The notes under the pieces are model-generated. The model saw only the letters and a program-made list of their open reading frames with translations, searched no databases and was not told the origin of the DNA. A stretch of 40,845 bases of DNA from Stutzerimonas urumqiensis (GTDB lineage: Bacteria > Pseudomonadota > Gammaproteobacteria > Pseudomonadales > Pseudomonadaceae): NCBI RefSeq assembly GCF_003640395.1, contig NZ_RBZQ01000012.1, positions 1-40,845 on the forward strand, given 5' to 3'. Numbering within the stretch: position 1 is the first letter of the stretch; the number at the start of each line of letters is the position of its first letter. Below, piece after piece: positions 9,718 through 17,936 of the stretch. A program made the position numbers and the translations under genes.

Positions 9718-11196
9718 TTATTCCTTGTCCAGCTTGCCGACCAGCGACAGGGTGAAGTCGGCGCCCATGTACTTGAAGTGCGGGCGCACGTTCAGGCTGA
9801 CGCGGTACCAGCCCGGCTCGCCGTCCACATCGCTGACGATGACCTGCGCGGCGCGCAGCGGCCGGCGGCTGCGCACTTCGGCGCTGGGGTTTTCCTGGTC
9901 GGCGACGAACTGGCGGATCCACTTGTTCAGTTCCAGCTCGAGGTCGGTGCGCTCTTTCCAGGCGCCGATCTGCTCGCGCTGCAGCACCTTCAGGTAGTGC
10001 GCCAGGCGGTTGACGATGAACAGGTAGGGCAGCTGGGTACCGAGCTTGTAGTTCAGCTCGGCGTTCTTGCCTTCCTCGCTGTTACCGAAGAACTTCGGCT
10101 TCTGCGCCGAATTGGCGGAGAAGAAGGCGGCGTTGTCGCTGCCCTTGCGCATGGTCAGGGCGATGAAGCCTTCCTCGGCCAGCTCGTACTCGCGACGGTC
10201 GGAGACCAGTACCTCGGTCGGGATCTTGGTCTCGATCTCGCCCATGCTTTCGAAGTGATGCAGCGGCAGGTCTTCGACTGCGCCACCGCTCTGCGGGCCG
10301 ATGATGTTCGGGCACCAGCGGAACTTGGCGAAGCTGTCGGTCAGGCGGCTGGCGAAGGTGTAGGCGGTGTTGCCCCACAGGTAATGCTCGTGGCTGCCGG
10401 CGACGTTTTCCTTGTAGACGAAGGATTTGACCGGGTTGTCTTCCGGGTCGTAGGGGTTGCGCAGCAGGAAGCGCGGTACGGTCAGGCCGACGTAGCGGGC
10501 GTCTTCCTGCTCGCGGAAGCTCTGCCACTTGGCGAACTGCGGGCCTTCGAAGTGATCCTTCAGGTCCTTCAGGTCCGGCAGGCCGGTGAAGCTTTCCAGG
10601 CCGAAGAACTTCGGGCCGGCGGCGGCGATGAAGGGCGCATGGGACATGCTGGCGACCGATGCCACGTACTGCATCGTCTTGATGTCCGGGGCGCTCGGAT
10701 CGAAGAAGTAGTTGGCGACCAGCGCGCCGACCGGCTGGCCGCCGAACTGGCCGTACTCGGCGGTGTAGATGTGCTTGTAGAGGCCGGACTGAACCACCTC
10801 CGGGCTGTCCTCGAAGTCATCGAGCAGGTCCTGCTTGGAGGCGTTGAGGATCTCCAGCTTGATGTTCTCGCGGAAGTTGGTGCGGTCGACCAGCAGCTTC
10901 AGCCCGCGCCAGGACGATTCCAGCGCCTGGAACTGCGGGTGGTGAAGAATCTCGTCCATCTGCCGGCTGAGCTTGGCGTCGATCTCCGCGATCATGCGGT
11001 CGACGAGCGCCTTCTTTACCGGCTCGTGTTCGTTCTGCGGCTTGAGCAGTTCCTCGATGAAGGCCGAGACGCCGCGCTTGGCGATGTCGTAGGCCTCGTC
11101 GTCGGGGGTGAGTTTGGTTTCGGCGATGATGCGGTCGAGAATGCCGAGGTCGGCAAGGTGGTTGCCGCTCTCGACGGCTGCTGCGCTAGTGCTCAT
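9718..11196 (-). CDS. tssC: TssC, large sheath subunit of the T6SS
   Basis: TssC forms, with TssB, the contractile sheath around the Hcp tube. I chose the ATG at 11196 (MSTSAAAVESGNHL), giving 492 residues, the usual TssC size; the longer open frame would extend into tssB. Family signatures include AFIEELLKPQ near the N-terminus, SSWRGLKLLVDRTNF around residue 105, the YGQFGGQPVGALVANY segment and the C-terminal GADFTLSLVGKLDKE. It follows tssB after 25 bp and is followed by tssE after 4 bp. Confidence 0.97.
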   Translation of the reverse strand: MSTSAAAVESGNHLADLGILDRIIAETKLTPDDEAYDIAKRGVSAFIEELLKPQNEHEPVKKALVDRMIAEIDAKLSRQMDEILHHPQFQALESSWRGLKLLVDRTNFRENIKLEILNASKQDLLDDFEDSPEVVQSGLYKHIYTAEYGQFGGQPVGALVANYFFDPSAPDIKTMQYVASVASMSHAPFIAAAGPKFFGLESFTGLPDLKDLKDHFEGPQFAKWQSFREQEDARYVGLTVPRFLLRNPYDPEDNPVKSFVYKENVAGSHEHYLWGNTAYTFASRLTDSFAKFRWCPNIIGPQSGGAVEDLPLHHFESMGEIETKIPTEVLVSDRREYELAEEGFIALTMRKGSDNAAFFSANSAQKPKFFGNSEEGKNAELNYKLGTQLPYLFIVNRLAHYLKVLQREQIGAWKERTDLELELNKWIRQFVADQENPSAEVRSRRPLRAAQVIVSDVDGEPGWYRVSLNVRPHFKYMGADFTLSLVGKLDKE

Positions 11197-11221
11197 GTGT
11201 TGGCGTTCCTTGTCCAGATAA

Positions 11222-11728
11222 TCAGGCGTCCAGGTGTTGTTTTGCGGCCAGGCCCAGTTCGCCCAGCACGCGCTCGCGCGAGTCGTCATCGGCCAGCACG
11301 CTCTCGATCGCCTTGCGGAAGGCAGGGGCATTGCCCAGCGGCCCCTTGAGGGCGACCAGCGCGTCGCGCAGCTCCATCAGCTTTTTCAGCTCGGGGACCT
11401 GCTCGACCAGGTTGGCGGGGTTGAAATCCTTCATCGAGCCGATGTTCAGCTGCACCGGCAGCTCGTCGTCGGTGGCTTCGTCCTGCAGGCGATTCGGCAC
11501 GGCGAAAGTCAGGCTCAGCTCCTGCTTGGCCAGGACCTCATCGAAGCTGTTCTTGTCGATGGCGATCGGCTTGCGGTCTTCGATCTTGCGATCGTCGGCG
11601 CGCTGGGTGAAATCGCCGAGCACCATGAGCTTGAGTGGCAGTTCGATCTCTTCCTGGGCGCCGCCGGTGGCGGGTTTGAAGGTGACGTTGATGCGTTCCT
11701 TGGGGGCTACCGAGCCTTCTTTGGCCAT
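11222..11728 (-). CDS. tssB: TssB, small sheath subunit of the T6SS
   Basis: TssB pairs with TssC to make the sheath protomer. The start used is the ATG at 11728 (MAKEGSVAPKERINVTFKP), preceded by a GGAGAA ribosome binding site, giving 168 residues, as in the family; the longer frame overlaps tssA. Diagnostic segments are the N-terminal APKERINVTFKPATG strand, LPLKLMVLGDFTQR and VQLNIGSMKDFNP. It lies 32 bp after the tssA stop and heads the sheath gene pair. Confidence 0.97.
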   Translation of the reverse strand: MAKEGSVAPKERINVTFKPATGGAQEEIELPLKLMVLGDFTQRADDRKIEDRKPIAIDKNSFDEVLAKQELSLTFAVPNRLQDEATDDELPVQLNIGSMKDFNPANLVEQVPELKKLMELRDALVALKGPLGNAPAFRKAIESVLADDDSRERVLGELGLAAKQHLDA

Positions 11729-11760
11729 GGGTGTTCTCCTTGAATGGGTGGCCCGGGGGC

Positions 11761-13347
11761 CTAATCGAGCACCACCTCGAGATCGAGGTGGCACAGCCTG
11801 CGGTAGATCTCGTCCTTGCTCTCGCGCACCGCATGGTTCTGCGGCAGCACTTCGCAGCAGTGATGCAACAGGCGCAGCACTTCGAGGGCGAGATCGGGTT
11901 CCCAGTCGCCGAGGCCGGTGGCGGTCAGCGTCTGGTCCAGTGATTCGAGCTGGGTCTTGGCGAGGTCGTACTTCTTCGCCTGCATGCACAGGCGCGCCAG
12001 GGCCAGCTGCCAGTGGAAGCGCTCGCGACCGCCCTGAGCGCCGGCCAGGCCGGTCTTGAGCTGCTGCACGGCGGCTTTCAGGCCCTCCTTGCGCAGCAGC
12101 GGCAAGGCCTCGTCGAGCGCGCGATCCCAGGCGGGGACCTGATCGGTCGCTGCGGGCGAAGGATCACGGCGGGTTTCCGGGAGCTGGAGGTGAGGCAGCA
12201 CCTGGCCGGCGATCCAGGCGCGCGTTTGGGCATCGGCGAAGGGCGCCCCATCATGGAAGCGCAGCTCCTCGAGCCCCGGCACGCGTTGCAGGAACAGCGC
12301 CAGCTGGATTTCCACCTCGCGCATCGCCTGCGGCGCATCCAGGGCCTGCAGACATTCCCAGGCCAGGCGTTGCCCATCGAGCCAGAACGGTGCGCGGGCG
12401 AGGCTGGTCTCCAGCTCTGCCAGCAGATCGGCATAGGCGCCCTGGGCGAAGCGTTCCTTCAGGCTGGCCAGCTTGTCCGCCGGAAGTCCACGAAGCGCCG
12501 TTATGTGCTCGGCGCTGCGCTCGGGCAGGCTGTCGATTCCCAGCCACAGCAGTGTCCGGCACAACCGTAGCGCCTTCAGATCGGTCGCCTTCTGCTTGAG
12601 CCACCATGTCGCCAGCGGCCTGGACTGCTCCTGTAGGGCGCGCAACGCTTTTTGCGCGTCCTTTTCAGTCCCAATAGGGACGTTGCCGGTCAGTACCTGC
12701 GTCGCCACCTGCTTGACCTGCGCGATGGCGGTGCCGACGGCACCGGCGTCAGGCTGACCCTTGCCGGCGCGGCTGACCATCTCGTCGAGGCGACGGCAGA
12801 GCGGAAGCAGAAGCGGAGACTCATCCGCAAGGTGCTCGGTCAGGCAGCGGTCGAGGCGGCGCAACAGATTGGCGAGGCTGGTGAACAGAGCAAGCTGCTC
12901 GGCGACCGGGACCTGCTCGCCGATGGCCTGGTCCAGCCGCGGAACGAGCCAGCCGAGCGCCGCGGCGCGCGTTCGGGGTTTACGGGGGTGGAGATCGCTC
13001 CAGCGCTGTTCGCAGAGCTCGGCCAGCAGCGCGATGCCGGCATGCAGGCCGGCGAACGACTCCCGTTGGTACAAGCCCCAGGTCAGCCAGGCCGCCGCGC
13101 GTAGATCCTTCGCCTGCTGAGCGATGATCGCTTCCGCCCCAGAGGCCACTCGCTGCCAGTCGACGGTGCCGGCGTGGTGCAGCGACGCCGCCTTGCCGAG
13201 TTCGCTTTCCAGCGCTTCGTATTCCGGCGAGAAGCGACAGTCCTCGCCGGCGAAGTTGCCGGGCGAAATGGGCTGTTTCGCCAATGCCAGATAATGGCTG
13301 GTAAGCGCGTTTGAATAGGTCATCCCTGACTCGATAAGTTCGTCCAT
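11761..13347 (-). CDS. tssA: TssA with VasJ-type C-terminal domain
   Basis: TssA proteins prime and coordinate polymerisation of the T6SS tail tube and sheath. An ImpA_N-type region (SPGNFAGEDCRFSPEYEALE, then DWQRVASGAEAIIAQQAKDLR) occupies roughly the first 120 residues. The last 130 residues (KAAVQQLKTGLAGAQGGRERF to the end) resemble the VasJ-type C-terminal domain of long TssA proteins. I chose the ATG at 13347 (MDELIESGMTYSNAL), 528 residues; the next ATG at 13323 (MTYSNALTSHY) resembles common TssA starts and could be the true one. The much longer frame would run through the paired palindromes at 13393-13436, which argues against it. It is the first gene of the minus-strand T6SS series. 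Confidence 0.92.
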   Translation of the reverse strand: MDELIESGMTYSNALTSHYLALAKQPISPGNFAGEDCRFSPEYEALESELGKAASLHHAGTVDWQRVASGAEAIIAQQAKDLRAAAWLTWGLYQRESFAGLHAGIALLAELCEQRWSDLHPRKPRTRAAALGWLVPRLDQAIGEQVPVAEQLALFTSLANLLRRLDRCLTEHLADESPLLLPLCRRLDEMVSRAGKGQPDAGAVGTAIAQVKQVATQVLTGNVPIGTEKDAQKALRALQEQSRPLATWWLKQKATDLKALRLCRTLLWLGIDSLPERSAEHITALRGLPADKLASLKERFAQGAYADLLAELETSLARAPFWLDGQRLAWECLQALDAPQAMREVEIQLALFLQRVPGLEELRFHDGAPFADAQTRAWIAGQVLPHLQLPETRRDPSPAATDQVPAWDRALDEALPLLRKEGLKAAVQQLKTGLAGAQGGRERFHWQLALARLCMQAKKYDLAKTQLESLDQTLTATGLGDWEPDLALEVLRLLHHCCEVLPQNHAVRESKDEIYRRLCHLDLEVVLD

Positions 13348-13392
13348 GAACTTTTTTCGAAAGTAGCCAAAGGCGGCTCTTTCTTTGGAAGT

Positions 13393-13436
13393 TGTGCAAT
13401 TTATTGCGCACTTTGTGCTGTGCAATAGATTGCGCA
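13393..13436. promoter_or_regulatory. Twin 18-bp palindromes upstream of tssA
   Basis: Two copies of TGTGCAAT-NN-ATTGCGCA lie at 13393-13410 (centre TT) and 13419-13436 (centre AG). They differ only in the two central bases, and their centres are 26 bp apart. They sit 46-89 bp before the chosen tssA start. This is the layout of a dimeric regulator binding two adjacent operators. The regulator is unknown. I found no convincing sigma-54 -24/-12 element between them and tssA. Confidence 0.7.
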
Positions 13437-13559
13437 ACTTCCGTGGGAGCGCATCCTAGGGCTTGCGCAGCGCTAGCAGCAAGGCAGGAAGTGTGACCGC
13501 TATAACGCTGTCAGAGATTGCTTCGAGTATTTACGGAACTTTGTGGAAGCGTTCCAGTT

Positions 13560-13588
13560 GGCATTATCAGGGGGATGGTGATTATGCC
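13560..13588. repeat. Inverted repeat in the tssA upstream region
   Basis: Arms GGCATTATCA (13560-13569) and TGATTATGCC (13579-13588) pair at nine of ten positions around a 9-base centre. It lies about 125 bp before the upstream palindrome of the twin pair. It may be an operator or a transcript hairpin. There is no T-run that would make it an intrinsic terminator. Confidence 0.5.
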
Positions 13589-13601
13589 TGCGCGTATTTG
13601 C

Positions 13602-13624
13602 GCCGCGTCACGGTGCGACGCGGC
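13602..13624 (-). terminator. Hairpin after the mutarotase gene, weak terminator candidate
   Basis: GCCGCGTC (13602-13609) and GACGCGGC (13617-13624) form a perfect 8-bp stem with a 7-base loop, 8 bp past the mutarotase stop in its direction of transcription. No T-tract follows, so intrinsic termination is uncertain. It could separate the mutarotase transcript from the T6SS genes. Confidence 0.4.
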
Positions 13625-13632
13625 ATTCTGTG

Positions 13633-14535
13633 TCAGGTCAGCGGTTTGCTCGCCAGGGAAACACCGAGCGTATGTGATGCATCGCTCGCCAGCCTGACGT
13701 AGTCGTCCAGCACGTTCGCCGTCTCGATGCATAGCATTCGTTGCCACGCATCGTCGGCGAAATCACTCAGGCGTTTGGCCTTGTCTATCCATGGATTCCA
13801 GAGAACGGCGGAGCGACTCCCTTCGGTGATCAGTTCGATTCGCCGATTCCAGTCCCGATCGAGCACACTCAGCTGTGTCGGCAAACCGAGGTAGATGCGG
13901 TCCGTCTCACGGTCGATCACCGGCTCGTCCGTTTGGGTCCGACGACTCCAGTCATCCAGGGTTTCGATGTAGGCACGATTCGCCATGCCTTCGAGAGCGA
14001 CCTTGCGGACATCGCTGACGGCGAAATAGGTATGCAGTGCCTGACTGAAAGCCAGTTCGGTTGCCCTGCGATTGCGGGTCGTGAGCCGGAGATGCAGCGC
14101 ATCGTCGAGATGGATCTCCAGCTTCAGTTCGGCGTCATGCGGCCAGCCCGGTAGCGGGTCGGTGCGCGTGTCGTAGACAAACACCAGGCCAGCCATGCCC
14201 TGGCTTTGCGTTTCGCTCAGCGTCCAGTCGCGTGCCCGTACATGACCGTGCGCAGGCGCCGTTTCGGCTGCTGTCTGCATACCGCGCACGGCTTCGGGAT
14301 TGCGGGAAAGATCGCCGAACCAGGGCCAGCAAACGGGAACACCGCCACGCACGGAGCGGCCGCGCGCGAAGACGGCCTGCTCGCTCAGCCAGATCAAAGG
14401 TCGTTGACCAGCAGGTACGTAGCGCAGGACTTGCGCGCCCTGCTCGGCGACCAGTAGCTCGGCACCCTGGTGCCGGATTTGCCAGCAGGTCAGCTCGCCC
14501 AGGCTTACGCGTTCGATGGAGGGAGTGGAAGTCAT
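13633..14535 (-). CDS. D-hexose-6-phosphate mutarotase (YeaD type, aldose 1-epimerase fold)
   Basis: This cytoplasmic enzyme interconverts the alpha and beta anomers of hexose 6-phosphates such as glucose 6-phosphate. The 300-residue length is normal. The diagnostic block RGGVPVCWPWFGDLS lies near residue 63, with QTAAETAPAHGHVRARDW following, which contains the candidate catalytic histidine. LHTYFAVSDVRKVALEGM and LWNPWIDKAKRLSDF lie further on and are typical of the family. An AGGAG site precedes the ATG. It stands alone between the dctM terminator and the T6SS promoter region and has no obvious functional link to either. Confidence 0.9.
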   Translation of the reverse strand: MTSTPSIERVSLGELTCWQIRHQGAELLVAEQGAQVLRYVPAGQRPLIWLSEQAVFARGRSVRGGVPVCWPWFGDLSRNPEAVRGMQTAAETAPAHGHVRARDWTLSETQSQGMAGLVFVYDTRTDPLPGWPHDAELKLEIHLDDALHLRLTTRNRRATELAFSQALHTYFAVSDVRKVALEGMANRAYIETLDDWSRRTQTDEPVIDRETDRIYLGLPTQLSVLDRDWNRRIELITEGSRSAVLWNPWIDKAKRLSDFADDAWQRMLCIETANVLDDYVRLASDASHTLGVSLASKPLT

Positions 14536-14578
14536 CGTGGTTCTCCTGCTTGTATGCCGCAGCGAAAGGCGCTCGCCG

Positions 14579-14607
14579 ATAAGAAAACGCCCGTCAGAGA
14601 CGGGCGT
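14579..14607 (-). terminator. Rho-independent terminator after dctM
   Basis: A 9-bp perfect stem, ACGCCCGTC / GACGGGCGT (14587-14607), has a 3-base loop. On the minus strand it is followed by TTTTCTTAT. It lies 21 bp past the dctM stop and ends the dctQM transcript. Confidence 0.88.
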
Positions 14608-14628
14608 GGAGAGCGGCTGGTGATCGGA

Positions 14629-16005
14629 TCACGGTCCGTAGACAACGCTCGGTAGCCAAGTGATCAGGCCAGGCCACAGATAGGCGATGATCAGGATCGA
14701 TAGCTGTATCGCGATGAACGGAATGACGCCCTTGTACATGGTGCTGGTCGGTACCGATGCCGGCGTGACCCCGCGCAGGTAGAAGAGCGAGAAACCGAAG
14801 GGCGGCGTCAGGAACGAGGTCTGCAGGTTCAGCGCGAACATCACGCCCAGCCATACCGGGTCCAGGCCCATCGCCAGCAGGATCGGTCCGACGATAGGCA
14901 CCACGACGAACACGATCTCGATGAAGTCGAGGATGAAGCCCAGCAGGAACATCACCAGCATGACCACGATCAGCGCGCCGAGCGCACCGCCAGGCAGGGC
15001 ACTGAGCATGTCCTCGATCAGAATTTCCCCGCCAAAGCCACGGAACACCAGCGAGAACAGCGAGGCGCCGATCAGGATCAGGAACACCATCGAGGTGATT
15101 TCGGTCGTGCCGAAGGCTACCTGCTTCAGTTGGGCGAAGTTGAGCTGGCGCTTGGCCAGGGCGAGCAGGGTCGCGCCCAGCGCACCGACGGCCGCCGCTT
15201 CGGTCGGCGTGGCGTAGCCGGTCAGGATCGAGCCGAGCACCGCCGCGATCAGCAGCAGGGGCGGGAACAGCGCAGCGATGAGCTTGCCCCATTCGATCGG
15301 GCCCAGCTCTTCCTGGGGCAGTGCCGGCAGCTTCTTCGGCTGGAAAATCGCCACGATGATCAGGTACAGGATGTAGAGACCAACCAGCACCAGGCCGGGG
15401 ATCAGGGCGCCGATGAACAGGTCGCCGACCGAAACGGTCTTCGGCGAGAAGATCCCCATCTTCAGCTGCGCCTGCTGGAACGCACTGGACATCACGTCGC
15501 CCAGCAGGACCAGGATGATCGACGGCGGAATGATCTGCCCGAGCGTGCCGGTGGCGGCGAGCGTTCCGGTGGCGATCGCCGGGTCATAGCCGCGACGCAG
15601 CATGGTCGGCAAGGCGAGCAAGCCCATGGTGACCACGGTGGCCCCGACGATGCCGGTACTGGCGGCGAGCAGGGCGCCGACCACGCAAACCGAGATCGCC
15701 AGGCCACCGCGCAGCGTGCCGAACAGGCGGGACATGGATTCGAGCAGGTCTTCGGCGACGCGGGACTTTTCCAGCATCACGCCCATGAACACGAACAGCG
15801 GCACGGCCAGCATCGTCTGGTTGTTCATGATGCCGAACAGACGGTTGGGTAGCGCGTGCAGGAAACTCGGATCGAAAGTGCCGGTGACGATACCGATGCC
15901 GGCGAATACCAGCGCCATGCCACCCAGGGTGAAGGCGACCGGATAGCCCGACATCAGTGCGACGCAGATGCTGACGAACAGCAGGATGGCCATGAACTCA
16001 GCCAT
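14629..16005 (-). CDS. dctM: TRAP transporter large permease DctM
   Basis: DctM is the large membrane subunit of a tripartite ATP-independent periplasmic transporter and carries solute together with sodium ions. The 458-residue protein is made of many hydrophobic segments with conserved family blocks: PVAFTLGGMALVFAG near residue 22, the PLFVFMGVMLEKS block, the TGTLGQIIPPSIILVLLGD block, and LNLQTSFLTPPFGFSLFYLRG near the C-terminus. It overlaps dctQ by 8 bp, so the two are translationally coupled. It ends before a clear terminator. The partner binding protein is encoded on the opposite strand, from 16787. Confidence 0.95.
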   Translation of the reverse strand: MAEFMAILLFVSICVALMSGYPVAFTLGGMALVFAGIGIVTGTFDPSFLHALPNRLFGIMNNQTMLAVPLFVFMGVMLEKSRVAEDLLESMSRLFGTLRGGLAISVCVVGALLAASTGIVGATVVTMGLLALPTMLRRGYDPAIATGTLAATGTLGQIIPPSIILVLLGDVMSSAFQQAQLKMGIFSPKTVSVGDLFIGALIPGLVLVGLYILYLIIVAIFQPKKLPALPQEELGPIEWGKLIAALFPPLLLIAAVLGSILTGYATPTEAAAVGALGATLLALAKRQLNFAQLKQVAFGTTEITSMVFLILIGASLFSLVFRGFGGEILIEDMLSALPGGALGALIVVMLVMFLLGFILDFIEIVFVVVPIVGPILLAMGLDPVWLGVMFALNLQTSFLTPPFGFSLFYLRGVTPASVPTSTMYKGVIPFIAIQLSILIIAYLWPGLITWLPSVVYGP

Positions 16006-16543
16006 GACTCACCTCCGATTCCGGAAGGCGCCCGGCGAGCTTGTAGCCGAACGTGATGAGGTCGGCGATGGCCTGAAGAATCAGCGATACGACCAGCACG
16101 AGGATGATGGTCTTCTGCAGATAGACGAACTGAAGGCCGTCGGCCTCGTTTGACACCTCTCCGGTCGCCCAGGAGCTGGCGACGTAATCCCAGCTGTTCC
16201 AGGCGAGGAACAGGCAGACCGGCAACAGGAAGAACAGATGCCCCAGGCCATCGACCAGCGCTTTGCGCCGCGCGGAGAACTTCTGGTAGAAGATGTCGAC
16301 ACGCACATGGCCCTCGCGCTGGAGCGTCCAAGCAGCCGCACCCATGAAAACGAGTGCATGGGCGTACATGACCAGCTCCTGCAGTGCGATCGCACCGATA
16401 CCGAATCCGTAGCGAAGAACGACCACCAGTGCAGTGGCCGCCACCAGGAACAGCGTGAGCCAGGCACAGGCTTGCCCCAGGAGGCGATTGAGCGCGTGAA
16501 TCGCGCCCGCCACCCGGAGCAGGGGGGGAGTGTTAGATGGCAT
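15998..16543 (-). CDS. dctQ: TRAP transporter small permease DctQ
   Basis: DctQ is the small membrane subunit that pairs with DctM. The 181-residue protein has four predicted membrane helices, at about residues 22-42, 54-72, 98-118 and 144-165. The WTLQREGHVRVDIFYQKFSARRKALVD block between helices two and three is typical of the family (written here from about residue 77). The ATG lies behind an AAGAAGG ribosome binding site. It is the first gene of the dctQM unit, divergent from dctP across a 243-bp spacer. Confidence 0.94.
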   Translation of the reverse strand: MPSNTPPLLRVAGAIHALNRLLGQACAWLTLFLVAATALVVVLRYGFGIGAIALQELVMYAHALVFMGAAAWTLQREGHVRVDIFYQKFSARRKALVDGLGHLFFLLPVCLFLAWNSWDYVASSWATGEVSNEADGLQFVYLQKTIILVLVVSLILQAIADLITFGYKLAGRLPESEVSHG

Positions 16544-16730
16544 TGGGTTATACCTTCTTATACGTTTTAGTGTTGGAAGGGCCGGCGATTTTATGCGACT
16601 TTTGGCCGCGCACGCCAGAATGTCGGTCTCCGGCGCTGCCGTACAGTAGCAGGCTTACCCGCCTTTCGTAGACTTGACCAAGGCGTTGCGCTTCGAATTA
16701 GAGTGCCGTTTCGTTTCTTATGAAATGGAA

Positions 16731-16751
16731 GTGCACAGTACGCTGTGTCAC
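16731..16751. promoter_or_regulatory. Imperfect palindrome upstream of dctP
   Basis: GTGCACAG and CTGTGTCAC flank a TACG centre, giving a near-palindrome 35-55 bp before the dctP start, within the spacer shared with dctQ. A TTGACC at 16674-16679 may serve as a -35 element, but I could not fix a convincing -10. An operator role is a guess from position. Confidence 0.35.
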
Positions 16752-16753
16752 CG

Positions 16754-16779
16754 AATAACAAACAACAACAAACAAGGAG
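16754..16779 (+). promoter_or_regulatory. CA-rich leader (Crc/Hfq-like motifs) and ribosome binding site of dctP
   Basis: The leader has AATAACAA (16754-16761) and AACAACAA (16761-16768), with overlapping further matches to AANAANAA, ending at AAGGAG (16774-16779), 7 bp before the dctP ATG. In pseudomonads, AANAANAA next to the ribosome binding site is the known target of Hfq/Crc during carbon catabolite repression. This placement fits translational repression of a carboxylate importer. Confidence 0.72.
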
Positions 16780-16786
16780 TCATCCC

Positions 16787-17890
16787 ATGAAGCGTCGTGA
16801 CATTCTGGCAGCGGCCGGGGTCGGTCTGGCGGCTACTGCACTGGCGGGCTGCAAGGAAAATAACGAAGCCTCCGGCGAAAAGCAGGCGGCGGCCGAGCAG
16901 CAAACCTATAACTGGAAGATGGTCACCTCCTGGCCGAAGAACTTCCCAGGCGTCGGCGTCGGTGCCGAGCGCTTCGCCCAGCTGGTCAACGAAATGAGTG
17001 GTGGCCGGCTGACCGTCAAGGTCTATGCCGCCGGCGAACTGGTTCCCGCGCTGGAAGTCTTCGATGCCGTCTCGCGCGGTACCGCCGAGATGGGGCACGG
17101 TGCGCCGTACTACTGGAAGGGCAAGGTGCCGGCGGCGCAGTTCTTCTGTGCGCTGCCCTTCGGCCCCAACGCGCAGGAGATGAATGCCTGGCTGCACTAC
17201 GGCGGCGGCATGCAGCTGTGGGAAGAGGTCTACAAGCCCTTCGGCGTATTGCCGATGGCCTGCGGCGCGACGGGCGTGCAGACCGCCGGTTGGTTCAACA
17301 AGGAGATCAACTCGGTCGAAGACTTCCAGGGCCTGAAGATGCGGACCCCGGGCCTGGGCGGGGAAGTGCTGACCAAGATGGGTGGCACCGTGGTGAACAT
17401 GCCGGCCGGCGAAATCTTCACCGCGTTGCAGACCGGCGCCATCGACGCCACCGAATGGATCGGGCCGTATAACGACCTGGCCCTTGGTCTGCACAAGGCC
17501 GCCAAGTACTACTACACCCCAGGCTGGCAGGAGCCGAACGTCACGTTCGAGCTGGATGTGAACCTCAAGGCGTGGGAAAGCCTGCCGGACGACCTGAAGG
17601 CGATCGTTCGCGGCGCTGCCCGCTACGTCAATGGCGACATGCTCGACGATTACAACGCCAAGAACATGGAGGCGATGGAAGAGCTGCGCAAGCAGGGCGT
17701 CGAGGTGCGGCGCCTGCCGGACGAAGTGCTGACTCGCCTGCGTGAAGTCGCGTCGGAAGTGGTCGATGCGTCGGCCGCCGCCGACCCGGTCGCGGCGAAG
17801 GTGTGGGAGCAGCAGAGCGCCTATCTCAAGCGTCTCTACGAGTACGCCGAGCTGAACGAGAAGGACATCTACAACATTCGCGTCGGCTGA
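16787..17890 (+). CDS. dctP: TRAP transporter substrate-binding protein DctP, TakP-like
   Basis: This periplasmic binding protein delivers an organic acid to DctQM. The start is the ATG at 16787 behind AAGGAG, giving 367 residues. The N-terminus combines a twin-arginine-like motif (KRRDIL) with a lipobox (ALAGC), suggesting a Tat-exported lipoprotein or a cleaved Tat substrate. The segments WKMVTSWPKNFPGVGVGAER, AAGELVPALEVFDAV, GTAEMGHGAPYYWKGK and GAIDATEWIGPYNDLALG closely recall TakP, the 2-keto-acid-binding TRAP protein of Rhodobacter. A 2-oxo acid or related monocarboxylate ligand is therefore likely but not proven. It is divergent from its permease genes, an arrangement less common than the usual PQM operon. 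Confidence 0.94.
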   Translation: MKRRDILAAAGVGLAATALAGCKENNEASGEKQAAAEQQTYNWKMVTSWPKNFPGVGVGAERFAQLVNEMSGGRLTVKVYAAGELVPALEVFDAVSRGTAEMGHGAPYYWKGKVPAAQFFCALPFGPNAQEMNAWLHYGGGMQLWEEVYKPFGVLPMACGATGVQTAGWFNKEINSVEDFQGLKMRTPGLGGEVLTKMGGTVVNMPAGEIFTALQTGAIDATEWIGPYNDLALGLHKAAKYYYTPGWQEPNVTFELDVNLKAWESLPDDLKAIVRGAARYVNGDMLDDYNAKNMEAMEELRKQGVEVRRLPDEVLTRLREVASEVVDASAAADPVAAKVWEQQSAYLKRLYEYAELNEKDIYNIRVG

Positions 17891-17897
17891 CCGAAGA

Positions 17898-17922
17898 AAG
17901 CGCCCGGAGCCTCCGGGCGCTT
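17898..17922. terminator. Bidirectional terminator between dctP and osmC
   Basis: AAGCGCCCGGAG (17898-17909) pairs with CTCCGGGCGCTT (17911-17922), giving a strong GC-rich hairpin with short A and T runs at its base. It lies between the convergent stops of dctP and osmC and can serve both strands. Confidence 0.8.
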
Positions 17923-17936
17923 CATTCCGCGCGTTA

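Noticed and set aside
9592..11349. 585-codon plus-strand open frame across tssC
   Set aside because: Antisense shadow of tssC. Composition is biased to V, A, L, Q and no domain is recognisable.
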